NCBI GenBank assembly: GCA_949775045.1
Contig: OX459103.1
Coordinates: 2,562,501 to 2,626,500 of the forward strand
Length of the DNA: 64,000 nucleotides
Direction: 5' to 3'
Source of the DNA: Metridium senile
Lineage: Eukaryota; Cnidaria; Anthozoa; Actiniaria; Metridiidae
The notes beneath the pieces were generated by a model, which saw only the letters and a program-made list of their open reading frames with translations, was not told where the DNA came from and searched no databases. Shown piece after piece: positions 10,340 to 22,400 of the stretch. The stretch's first letter is position 1, and each line of letters begins with the position of its first letter. The position numbers were made by a program, and so were the translations under genes.

Positions 10340-10988
10340 TACTTTGAAAAGACCTTCTCAAACTTATTAATAATTCACGAGGTATTCAGCCAACCAGGTG
10401 TCTGGAATTAGATCACATAGTAAACTTTGAAACCCCGGAAAGTCCGCTCCAAAGTACTTTGAAATCATTTCAAAGTCCGCTCCAAAGTACTTTGAAATCA
10501 TTTCAAAGTCCTCCGTACTTGGAAATGATTTAATATACTTTGGCAACGCTTTATATAGTGACACTTATATAGTGACACATATTAGCCCAGCAAAACATAG
10601 TTCCTTTTTAACTTTACTTGTTTTAAGGATTAAAAGACTCTTGGAATATTTTCATGGTAACAAGTCCCGAGACTCGAACTTCTAACCACTAACTTACTAA
10701 TTCCTATTGCTTACCATTAAGCCACAAGCTAATTCGTTGACCAGTACGGAATGTTTTAAACTGTTATAGAAATTATCCATGCATGCATAACTATCAGATA
10801 ATAGTTTCATTATAATAAAATGGCTAAATATCTATAGACGAAGATTCCTCCCAAATAATTATTGAATTTCAGAAGTCGTTCAAAGTCCTCCAATTCGTAC
10901 CGGACGGGATTTCAAGTCCTTGCAATTAGTTCCAGTCCTCGGCTGCGCCTCGGACTGGAACTAATTGCGCGGACTTGAAATCCAGTCC
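10340..10988 (-). mobile_element. Insertion splitting the LINE, with tRNA-like block and terminal hairpin
   Basis: The LINE reading breaks off at about 10,335 and resumes at about 10,990, so roughly 650 bases are inserted. They hold a tandem 33-base duplication (10,436-10,508) and a tRNA-like stretch. A long imperfect hairpin around 10,905-10,985 is built from caattagttccagtcc and its inverted copy. The right arm carries the same block near 63,540-64,000, so it predates the duplication. It may be a tRNA-derived SINE or MITE. The type is uncertain. Confidence 0.45.
10664..10735 (-). ncRNA. tRNA-like sequence (pol III A/B-box-like), probably SINE-derived
   Basis: On the minus strand GTGGCTTAATGGTAAGCA resembles an A box with D arm, and AAGTTCGAGTCTC resembles a B box. 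The stems do not close into a good cloverleaf. It is read as a relic in a mobile element, not a functional tRNA. The same sequence is at about 63,804-63,875 in the right arm. Confidence 0.35.
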
Positions 10989-10989
10989 A

Positions 10990-11250
10990 GTTCTCATTGT
11001 CGGACTTTAAACATTACGTCAATGAGGCGAAACAGTTGGCTTTGGTCAGATCCAGAAATCTGGTCGTGGTAGTTGTCCCGTTTAGCACAGTTCAAAGCAT
11101 TAGTATACATACGACATTTTTTTTGGAACATCTGGCGATGAACTTCAAGGCCCGATGACAAAAATTTACGCTCAAGTTGACGCCTTTGTCTTTTTAGAGA
11201 TCTGAGGTTGTCGTTGAAATTTCTCGGTCATTCTCTTATAAGACTTTAAT
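10990..11250 (-). pseudogene. LINE endonuclease-RT linker fragment
   Basis: The minus strand reads LRSLKRQRRQLERKF, CAKRDNYHDQI and DQSQLFRLI, typical of the linker between endonuclease and reverse transcriptase in CR1/L2-type LINEs. It belongs to the LINE at 8,942-10,335. The right arm has the counterpart near 63,290-63,520. Confidence 0.75.
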
Positions 11251-11444
11251 TCAAAATTGAGAGGACAGTAGGCCCTCGAACGCTCTTTGAATGATATATA
11301 CTATTTTTGTTGCCGGTTATGATAAGTCGTCTGAGTATATAAAATCAAATTATATTTATGCTGTGAAAGGCTTCAGTCTCTGGATTTGATTTTTCTAAAC
11401 AACTTTGATATGACATGTTTTATTTTCTGTATTTACTAATTCAG

Positions 11445-11734
11445 CAACTTGTAACAAGCCTCTTGGTATGGAAAACAATGGAATCGATAGTAAACAGATA
11501 TATGCATCCTCTGAGGAAACATCAAAACACTCGAAGAAATATGCCAGACTAAATGCTGACTATTCTTGGCGTGCTACTAAACTAGCTAAAGGGGAGTACT
11601 TACAAGTCGATCTAGGTCAGATGATGAAGGTTACTGGTATATCTGTCCAGGGAGATTACGGCTTCAAATATCACTGGGTTACGTTGTATAAAATACAATA
11701 CTGCAGTGATGGCAAATCATGGATTGACTACCAG
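11445..11734 (+). CDS. Exon: discoidin domain 1, first part (left copy)
   Basis: Acceptor attcag precedes the exon and donor gtaagg follows it. It encodes TCNKPLGMENNGI at the start, YLQVDLGQMMKVTGISVQG in the middle and CSDGKSWIDYQ at the end, all hallmark discoidin segments. It opens with two bases of a split codon and ends in phase 0. The copies differ by one residue, Cys (left) or Ser (right), in the CSDGKS loop. Confidence 0.93.
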
Positions 11735-14700
11735 GTAAGGTGTAAGGATTGATTATTTAGTGGTAACACCAGGTGTGTAATTTTTTTGTGACACTTTTTT
11801 GTCTTTGTCTTTCTTTTTTTTATTAGCGCAAAAGTTATGTCAATGGTAAAAGTTTTGTTTATTCCAAGGATATAGTCGTGTTTTATAGGATTTTTGAGAA
11901 AAATCAAACAGTAAGGACAATAATTACAGCTCGAGTTGATCGTTTCGATACACATTGTTGACTCGTTAAGAGAGCCGCTTGAGGTATATGTTACAACCGA
12001 GTTTCGATACAAATGACAACTTATACAATCACCGCCGTAATTTATAATGAAAACTTTGTAGTTGTTTAGCATATTACTGTTTCGTCATACTGTTCTTGGC
12101 CTGTAAAGGCAGTCAGTCTTATTAAATGTCTTTGGATGTTAAGAAGTTCACTTGGACTCTCCTAAGAATAAACCAGAGGTGAAATATAAACCAAAACAAT
12201 GGATCCACTCGACCCTTCCACGGTCGACAACAAGCGGCGCTGTTTGGAAAATCAATGATTTTCCTGAGCCAGTCAGTAGATAAACAAAAACATCTTTGCC
12301 TTTTACGATTTCTTTCAAGGTTCTTCGTTGAATATCCTTAAATTTCTGGAAACCAAACGATTTCAAAGCATTTGAACAAGCACTTTCGAAGTCACTCTTT
12401 GCCGCCACAATGTTCATGATGACTTTTAATTACTCGTGCCCGGCCCTTTGGCCGGCACGAGTCTTAAAATGCAACTATTTTGTCATTTCGGCGTCGGAAA
12501 TTTTGAAAACGAGGCGATAACACCCAGCATTCTTTGCGATACTGTACTTGCACATCGATCCTGGCGGCCATTATTCGAGTAAGCAAACTGGACAGTTTTT
12601 ATGGAATTAAAACGCTTTTGATTCGTGAGGAAACTGTCCTAGCACCAAAAAAGAAAGAGATCAGCAAATATATGGTCGCTTCTCCTTCCACTCGCGAAGA
12701 AACTGTCAAAGCAGCGAAAAACGAAGAGACTACAGCTATGGTCGAAAAGCAAGATATATTCAGTCTTTGAAACAAATTACTATACAACGAAAAACAGTTA
12801 TACCATAGGTTTAACTCGCAAATCAAGAACATTAGTAAGTCTTAATAATATATTCAATTAGTAAATCTTATTGTAGTAAAATCAAGGACGAAGTTTATTT
12901 GCATTGACACCAAATGCATTTATTCAATAAAATGTTGTACTCAAAATGAGAACTATTGTATTTCTAGACAAAAAATACTTATTTCACGTGACATTGAATC
13001 AAATCCTGGCCCTCCAATACAAGATAATATTGTGCAAACTGTTCCAAGAATTCCCCCAGTTGTATTATTGCAGTCTCGATTAGCTGTTAGATAATTACAA
13101 TTGTTAGATAATGGTGGTGCAGGTGATCAAATGAGGGCTTTGCACCATTTAATTTGATTAGTCCTCTATATACAGAAATTAATCATACTACCATAAATAT
13201 TGGATATGTGGATGAAGTACATTATGTTTCAACTTTTTATATAATTAATTCTTTAACATTTATAAATGAATCTGATGGTTGCAGTGATAACATAAACTCT
13301 CAAATGAATTATATTGCTGGGAGTAAAACATAGTTTCTTATCAATTGCAGCATATGCAATAATGTTTCTGTTTCATAAAATCCTGTGGATATTGAAATTA
13401 TGTAACAGATGCCATCAATGAGCATGCTAAACTGTATAATATTTGTAACAGTTTTGTACAAAATGATGCCAGTGCATTTACTGACATCAAGTAGTTCTTC
13501 AAGTAAAATAATCCTCAAGAAGTGCATTATAGAAAATAATATCTAAACAACTGGTATCATGTTTTGTTTCTCTGGTTACTCTATAAACTGTATTATTCAA
13601 CAAAATAAAACAACTTTGAAGTATTTTCTATTTGACATGTAAAAATCACCAGCTAATACTTTCTAACACAGTGTTTACTGATGGTAACTGTCTTATTAAA
13701 ACAGAAAGGTCACTCGGGTTGAACGCGTTTGTTTGTCTTTTTATTTTTTTCAGTCCTGTATGAATGTTCTATTTCTCAATATGAAGACGTTTTTGCAATT
13801 GGGTATAAACAATAACTAGAGTAATCTGACTTTTATAAAAAGCTTAGTCCGCAGCAAATTTACAATCAGAGACGTTTTCAGCAAGGCACGAGTCCACCCT
13901 GCCATCAGGGTCTAGTTTATTAATTTATGCCCCTCAATTTTCGAGGGGCAAATCGCTGATTGGCTGAGAAAAACAATGGCAAGCCGGTGCGCCCAGCCGT
14001 TACGGGGGAGAGTATCGCAGGCGCACAAAACCCCAACGGCTGAAATCTGAGCCTACGCTCTGCATGGCTTCCGCTCTATTTACTTACATATGTAACTTCA
14101 TTTGTATATGTGATAATATCAGACGTTGAAAGGGCCAAGAGGAATTACTGATATTGCAACAAGCTGGTTTAACCATAAGTTAGATGCACGATACATCCGT
14201 GTTGTTGTTGAAGGCTGGCACGGAGGAATTTCCATGAGGATAGAATTGTACGGCTGTCACGGTAAGTCAAATATATTGTACGTTGTGTTACTCACAGCTT
14301 ATCTTCTTTCGTTCTAGAAAATATTACAATACAATGTAATTAGGGATGATGATGATGATAACGAAGAATACGAAGAAGATGATGATGTTGAAGATGTTGA
14401 TGATAAAGATAAAGAAGATGATGATAAAAATAGTGGTTGTTTTGGTGGTGGCAATGATGCTGAAGATGAAGAAGATGGGAATGATGGTGAAAATGATGAT
14501 GATAACGAAGATGATAACGAAGGTGATGATAATGGTAGTGATGTGATAATGATGTAACTATGAAAATGATGATGTCACATCCTGATGGTAATGGTGATAC
14601 TACTGATGATTATCATGATGTTGATTTTTACAATCATTGCAAAATTGATTATTCTTATAATGATATAATCATGATAATCATGATGATGATTATAATTGAC

Positions 14701-16410
14701 CATGATACCAATTTATTGTGGAATATCATCGTAGATGAAACGTCGCCTTTAGCACTTACACTATAACAACCATGCTTAAGATATATTTTGATATTATTGT
14801 TAATTTTGTATTTAAACGCAATTCAGCCTTCTGGCTGCTATTACTAATAATAAAGCATCTCAGCATCTATCTATCAAAGGACCTTATCCCTTAGTCCAAA
14901 TCCAAAAGCGAAGGGATAAGGGCCTGGCAACGAGGTTGACATTATTATTGTATACATCCCTACAGTATCGTGCGACCGCCAACCTGTTGGCCTTGAAAAT
15001 GGATATATCAAACATTCCCAAATGACAGCCTCGTCGACTCTAAACGAACAGACCGTAGCAAAAAACGCACGACTTAACTACAAAACAGCCGATGCCTGGT
15101 GTGCCTCGACAGGAGATAACAACGCCTATCTCCAAGTGGACTTGAGGGTACCGTATGTGCTGTGTGCTGTAGCGACACAAGGAAACAGGGTTCATGACCA
15201 AATGGTGACTTCATATATCATACAGACCTCATTTGATGGAAAGTCATTTACAAACTACAAGGTTAAGGACGAAGTGAAGGTGAGTTTGAAGAACGGGCCA
15301 AAAGGGCCCCAAAAAAATTAATAGTTTAAAATAAAAGAAATATGAGAAGGTAATTAAGATGTGCATGATAAATAGAATGGACGAAATAAAAGGGAAATGA
15401 ACAATTTATTAATATGTGGACGTACATTGACGTATTTTGTTTTGGTTTTTGCCAACTAAGGGACGAAACATTACATATATTCTTATTTTTTTCTCTTTGT
15501 TTGCAGTTATTTGATGGCAATTCTGACAGTAAAACCATTGCTAAAAACTACTTTGATAGCACTCTTGTGGGACGATATTTACGATTTCTCCCTAAATCAT
15601 ATATTGGCGCAGCCTGCATGCGTTTAGAACTGTATGGAGTAGAAAAGCTTAGTAAGTATCTTCTCTCTTATTTTCTTGTACATTGTCTTTCGAAAGTCCC
15701 CTTCGCAGTTCCCTACGGCATATTAAAATGTAGCCGGGCCTTGGCATCAAATCAAGACGAAGTTGAGCTTGCAATGATAGAGACCTGTTATATGTATGTT
15801 ATTGAAATGCAATTAGTATTATCCAGGTGATCTCGGATCAAAAAATTAGCCAATCAGCGCGCGACAAGAAATTTGATCAGGCGGTCCAACATGGCTGCCA
15901 TTCAGCATAATTCGTGAGATTTAATATTTTGGTACATGTTAAAAGTTAAAGTGCTTTATTATGCCTTAACAACTCTCAATACAAGACAAAATGGACTAAA
16001 CAATTTGATTGGGTATCAATTGTCATAAATTGCCTTGTAAATAGGCATTTGAAAGAGGAAAATGGCCTGAACTCGAGTTTTATCGCTAATGCTCGAGTTA
16101 AAGTACAATTTTTATCTGTAACATATCATGTGCACATCAAATTGCACTTTAAAGGTTCTTATGAAATAGTACTTTATTATATGTTTGTATTTATATGGGT
16201 AATAGTTGTTTATTTTTCCTTTTATAAACCTTTTTACTTGCTGAAAACAATTCACCATCTAAAAAATCCAAGATGGCGGCCATTGACCGCGCGAAAATTG
16301 CAAATTGAGAAACTGGGGATAGGACCGCCTGATTTTCAACAACAATGCAATGCGTGCCGTATTCCGAGATCACCTGGATATAGCTCTTCTAGTGTGTGAT
16401 TGTGCGTGTT

Positions 16411-16479
<69 letters not shown>

Positions 16480-19400
16480 CCGATTAACGGGTTAGCTCAG
16501 TTGGGAGAGCACGGCCTGTTAACCGGGAGGTCGGGGGTTCAAACCCCAGCCGGACCATCACTCAGGGTCTTAAAATAATTGAGGAGAATGTTATAACTTA
16601 ATTGTATTTATTTCGGTTTATAATCGTTAGGCTTCGTGTCCTCTCGGATAAGGACGTTAAATCAGAGGTCCCGTCTCGCCACTCACACACTGAACATTAA
16701 TCGGGGGGACGTAAAAGAACGACTGAGGACGCAGGTCACGACCATCCTCAGTGAAAGGCCTACACTTACACTAATATTTACTATTTACTAACAGCTAACT
16801 ATAATGTGTAAAGCGCATTTGAATATATACACATAGAAAGTGCGCTATATAAATACATTATCATTATTATATATATATACAGTGATTTGTAAAAACTTTG
16901 ACTCATTTGTACATATATAAATATATATCAAAATAATATAAGAAATTATGGGATATGATAACTGATATTTTTTTCGAGTTGCCTAGGACTTGGGCTATCT
17001 GAAAAAAATATCAGGGATCATATCCTATAATTTCTTATATTGATTTGATATATTTGTATATATGGCAAAATGGTCAAAGTTTTTGCAAATCGCTGTATAT
17101 ATATATGGTAAAATATGAGTATCGTAAATAATGTGGCACATCTTAATTGTAAAGAACATTAATTATACCAACTACTTGTATATTTTCTAGTGTGTCATAT
17201 CTATTGTAATTGTTTTGCTTTTTGTCTTGTTAGTTATATCAATAAAAAAAGATAGAGACCTTTTAACACCTTAAGGGACAATTATTCAAGTGCCTCTATC
17301 ATTGCAAGCTCAACGTTCGTCTTGCTTCGATGCAAAGACTGTGAAGGAGACTATTCCCTTTCTTAATAAATCGATCAATCTTTTCTCTCCAGCTTGCGAT
17401 AGAATGGCATCAGGGATTGTACATACTTTCGCAGTTCCAAATTATCGTATGACAGCCACATCCAGTTATTCAAAAAATAAATTATATCATCCCCCTGCCG
17501 GAAGAGTAAACAATGATCATTGTTGGGAGCCTGACGGAAACAAAAACGACACCGATTATTTGCAGGTAATTACTATATTAAGATTCACGTTTACGGGAAC
17601 GCCAAACGTCAGATTGGCCTTTCTAATATTGCTTTAAAAGCTTCAAATAACTGAACAAAAGATCTCAATGAATAAAATGTGTATTAACAAACAACATAAG
17701 GACCTTTTTTACACGGAGATGTCAAATGGTTAAGACTAAACGCAGAAAAATCGGTTAGTTTTGACCTTTGGCGTTTGGCGTAAACGTGAATCTTTTGTTA
17801 ACTATTTCCCGGCCATATCAGCATTATCGTGGATACTAGCCGTACCACCACACTAAAAAACCTGCATAGTTTTAAAAGCGTTTCCTTTTTTTTTTGGAGT
17901 AAAAGTCAGGTTCTACGAAATATATTGAGTACGTCTTACTCAATAATACATCTACATTTAGGTTTACTCTTTATGATGTGTTGGGCTTACTCACTATAAA
18001 GTGTCAACCTGAATGATTTACTCAATATACTGAGTTGTATCTACTCAGCAGTTTTTGCAGTGCATACAAATCATTATTATCGATCGTCGTCATAAGCATC
18101 ATCATCATTGGCATTACAAGAATCACTATCAACAACATTATTATTATCCTTAATTTATTATACGAGCCGCCATATTGGTTGAAACAATAGGTTTGCCCTC
18201 ACTTTCATGCAAAGGTTCCGGCTCGCTTTTCTGGGGATAAACATGGCCTCCGTGTGATAAAAGCCAATTAGTGTCATCATCAGCATCACTATAATCATCA
18301 TCATCAGATGCAGCATCAGTTACATCAGTTTTGTTGTATTTTTAGATTGATCTTGGTGATCCGCACTTTCTTTGCGCTGTCGGTATGCAGGGAAACGGCA
18401 AGTGGTGGAATTCAGATGAACGAACTGAAAACTTTAAAATATCATTTTCTATTGATGGGAAAACATGGAAATCTTATCCAAAGGTAAGAATAGGATTAGC
18501 GTATATTGAATTACAAGTAGAACGACTGACCGACTGACCGACTGACCGACTGACCGATCATAATACTGATCATAATCTTAGGCCTCGTTTCCCCAAATTC
18601 GATCCGGCTGAAACCGCATAGAAATATTTGCGTCCACACGAATCCGCGTATCCGGAGGATTCAAGTAAAAGTATGCGGTTTCGCATCGAAAAGTATGCGG
18701 TTTCAAAAGTATCCGGATTCGTGTAGACGGGGTCTTAGCCTTGCTTATAGCCTTCCTCCTGGTGAAGTGTGTGGTGCGATCATTATTATCGTTTTAAGAC
18801 TAATAATGATTTTGTACTGGTGAATTAGGTACTTTCAGGAAACACGTTTCCTGCCCGCGTCGATCCTTTGCTGGTTTCTAAGAACGTCTTTGATCACCTC
18901 CATCTAGCAAAGTTTGTAAGAATCTATCCCCAAGAGTATATCAACTATAAATGTGTCAGAGCCGAACTATACGGACTCAAGCAAGGTAACCTGTGGATAA
19001 TAATGATATTATTAAAAACTATGTACTTACATAAATAGAGGCTATACATGGGCGCGCGGAGATACGGATTTTATCTTTGAGTGTTCAACGAGTGAGCGCA
19101 GCGAACCAAGCGCCCATGTTCTGTTTATTATATAAACTCATGACAATTGAAATAGCAAAAGTTTTATCAAGATATGCATAAAAAAATATTAAAAATCTTA
19201 ACAAATAGATGGTAACGTGTTATTTCATGTGTGAAATAACATGTTATTTTCACAGACTAAGTAGTATAATGGCTTAAAGCACGGATACAGCAATGCAGAG
19301 ATTCTCGGTTCGAATCCTGGCATTCGACTTTTTTCGCCAAAAATCGCTATCTAGTGAATTATTTCTAAGTCTAATGTTGCAATGAATTATAAATGCAAGG

Positions 19401-22400
19401 GTTATAACTAGATTTAGACCCGGGTTTCTAGATATAACCCTTTAATTGGTATAATGAGGGGTTTATATCCGAGATACAACCCTTTATTATATAGATATCA
19501 ATGGAATACCAGGATTAATCCCGTGTCGAAAACTTCGTATCTTTCACATGTGAAAGATATCATATCTTTCACATGTGAAGACATCACAGTTGCCATGACT
19601 ACTACATCTTACTTCGCGGTTTCTTTTCACTTCAACTTAGAACGAGAACTTTGAACTGCTTCCTGAGTTTGATATTAATCTCTTAACAACAGAAATAGTA
19701 GGAACAGAGAGTACAGATAGTAAGCAAGAGGCAGGAAGAAATAAATTGAGATTTTATTTGATAAAAAATTGCTCGGAATAAGCTCACCAGTTTGGCTAAA
19801 CAACATGATTCACTTTGGTCTACGTGGATGCACAGAGCAAAGATAATTATGCTTAGAAGATGTCGTTTTAAAGACAGACAGCACAGGAATGGAATATCTT
19901 GAGTTCTATGAACGGCAAACAAAAACTAGAACTGGAGAAAATCCACGGAATCAACGCCAGGTCAAACCGTGAAATAATGTACGCCAACAAAGCTGCCGTT
20001 TCTGTTGAACGTCTTGAACGAAAACGACGACAAACTATGTTTGACCCGACCCGAGTCGAGTCGTGCTTCTATTTGGCTGTAAATTACTTTAAATCACAAA
20101 GTGAGTTATTCAACCGATGGGAGTAAACAAGTTAAACAGTCTTACGAAGGAAATGACACAAACGGCGGGAATCCCGACCAAAAGAAAACCACGGCGGAAG
20201 AAAATAAATCCTGGTAATTCATTGATATCTATATAATAAACAGAACATTATATGGGCGCTTGGAGATACGAATTTTATTATCTCCGCGCGCCCATGTAAT
20301 AACAAAGAAAACTGTGTCAACTGTGAAATAATGATGGTTTTATACTGTTATGTTTTGAAATCAAACTTGTTATCAAGAGAATTGATTGAAATACTTAACA
20401 CGAAAGAGAAAATAGTCACAATATTAGTACGTTAGAAAACAAGTATAATTTCAATAGATTACTGATTAAACATAAAACTATGGTATAAACTTCAATGAAA
20501 TATCAGATGATCTCCCGCGCGAAAAAGTGATATCTTCATCCGATGGGAAGTTAACAACAAAAACCCGTTTAATGTCATCAAGTGTCGTTAGCATTCAAGT
20601 TAGTTAGTATTCTTTTTGAATATAATTGAAAAGTGATTGTTTAATATTTCCTTATGGGAATTCATTGACAATGAACACATTATTGATATATTTTGGACTG
20701 GCTTTATTTTTTGGAATACGATCAGTGAAAATCATATATTGTTTTCTTTTCAGAAAACCTTAATTATCACTGAAAAGTGTCGAGTCAGTTCTCAGCCAAA
20801 TGGTTTAGATTGTGTCAGTATTATTTTTTTATGAAAACTTTCAATAAACTTCAATCAAGGAAAAGCTGTTGTATCCTAGTGACAAAAAAAACAGCATTCC
20901 AACGTATTCATAAGTTTTAATGGTTTGAGTATTTTAGTCTTTTAATTAAGGAATGAAAACTAAGATAGCATAACCTCCCTCAATTGTGTTCTATCAATAA
21001 GCTTTTGATTTAAAAATGCACCGAACCAGTTCCCGCACATTTTCTATTCATATCATTTCTTTTATCAAATACGACTCCCATGTCTCAAATCCCATGACTC
21101 AAATCATGTGCCTTTGTTAGAATAGGATTAAATCATTGTTTTTTTGTGAGAAAACCTTCTCAAGTGTGAAATAAATAAGTTACATACCTCGAATGTTCGG
21201 CTATAAGCCTATATATCCTTTGGGCCTGCAGCCCGCGGGATATATATGGCTTATAGCCTCCATTCTCGGTATGTAACTCTTACTTAATTTCGGTCTTGGC
21301 TTGACGTTTGTCTTTTAAAGACCCATGGTTACTGATACAGTAAAAACCCGCATATATGAACCATTATTTTTCGAGGTTGGGCCAAAGTGGTTGTTATATA
21401 ATTGGTATTTTGTGAGAAATTAGGCTATAAGGTGGTTCTTAACTGGTTCTTATTTACAAAGCAAGTACAATTTCCCTTATATAGTGTTTATTTTATGTTA
21501 TATAAATTGTTATGTAGAAGCATCTGAATGATGAATGTATTCTCATTGAGAACTAACTGATAATAAAACATTTTTCTTGCATTGATGAGGAAGAAACACT
21601 CTTTCAAGTGCTTCATCTGGCTTCTCAAACCTTTAATAATTCTTGGAGAATTTCAAAGCAAAGGTTTGCCAGATTTTATGCTAATTAAGACCACTTTTGT
21701 CTATGTATCCAACCAGGCTGGAAAGAATCTTTAGGTTTAGAAACCTTACCAGGCAAAGACAAGTTTCCTGATAAACAAATAACAGCATCCAGTTCTTTGG
21801 ATAGCCACCACGCCCCGTCAATGAGTCGCTTATACGGCAATCACTCATGGTGTGGTAAAAAAGGATCATTTCTAAAGATAGATCTTGGTGAAGTCAAACA
21901 GTTTTCAGGGATAGCAGTACAGGGCGATAAGAGCAAGGCTAAATGGGTGGAGCTGTATGATCTAGTGTACGGTTACGAGCTTGATGATATGAAGAGTGTT
22001 ATGGTAAGTAATCAATCTGTTTATATCCATTCGATTCCATGATGGTTCATAATTCTTCATTCACGTCGTTTCGGTTCGTTTCAAGTCGGTACGTTATTAC
22101 TTAATACACACTTACTTAATGATTCAAAAAAATCCTTATTTCATCCATTAAGACAAATGGGGTTATGTAACCTATTAAAAAAATACATAATCAAACAATG
22201 TTTATGCTATTATCAAATCGATCTGCCCTAATGACGTGACTGCATAGAACGTATTCCCCACCTTGAAGCACTGCTTCAAAATACTAATAAACAGTGTTCA
22301 ATGCTCAATGTTCAGTTAAATCTTCTTATCCGGCTAATAAGAGTATACTACTTTCAGGGCTCAGTTTAAACTAGCCATGCTAAATCTGATACCCTGTATA

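Larger units (their letters stand above)
19034..20297. mobile_element. 1.25-kb terminal-inverted-repeat element (left arm)
   Basis: The left end has ACATGGGCGCGCGGAGATA followed by caagcgcccatgttctg. The right end has the inverted arrangement, so each end is itself a compound inverted repeat. The interior holds a tRNA-like block (19,255-19,330), palindromic ttcacatgtgaa motifs and a short conserved coding-like stretch on the + strand (19,899-20,126). The right arm has the element at about 52,000-53,185, where its inner end is about 15 bases longer. Confidence 0.65.

Noticed and set aside
12534..12770. 78-residue ORF conserved in both arms with repeated REETV segments
   Set aside because: Identical because the arms are duplicates. 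No domain, splice context or known family. It may be a transposon relic but cannot be supported as a gene.
16486..16556. tRNA-Asn gene (GTT in the loop)
   Set aside because: Anticodon and T stems do not pair correctly, and a 300-base body and tail follow. A tRNA-derived SINE explains it better.
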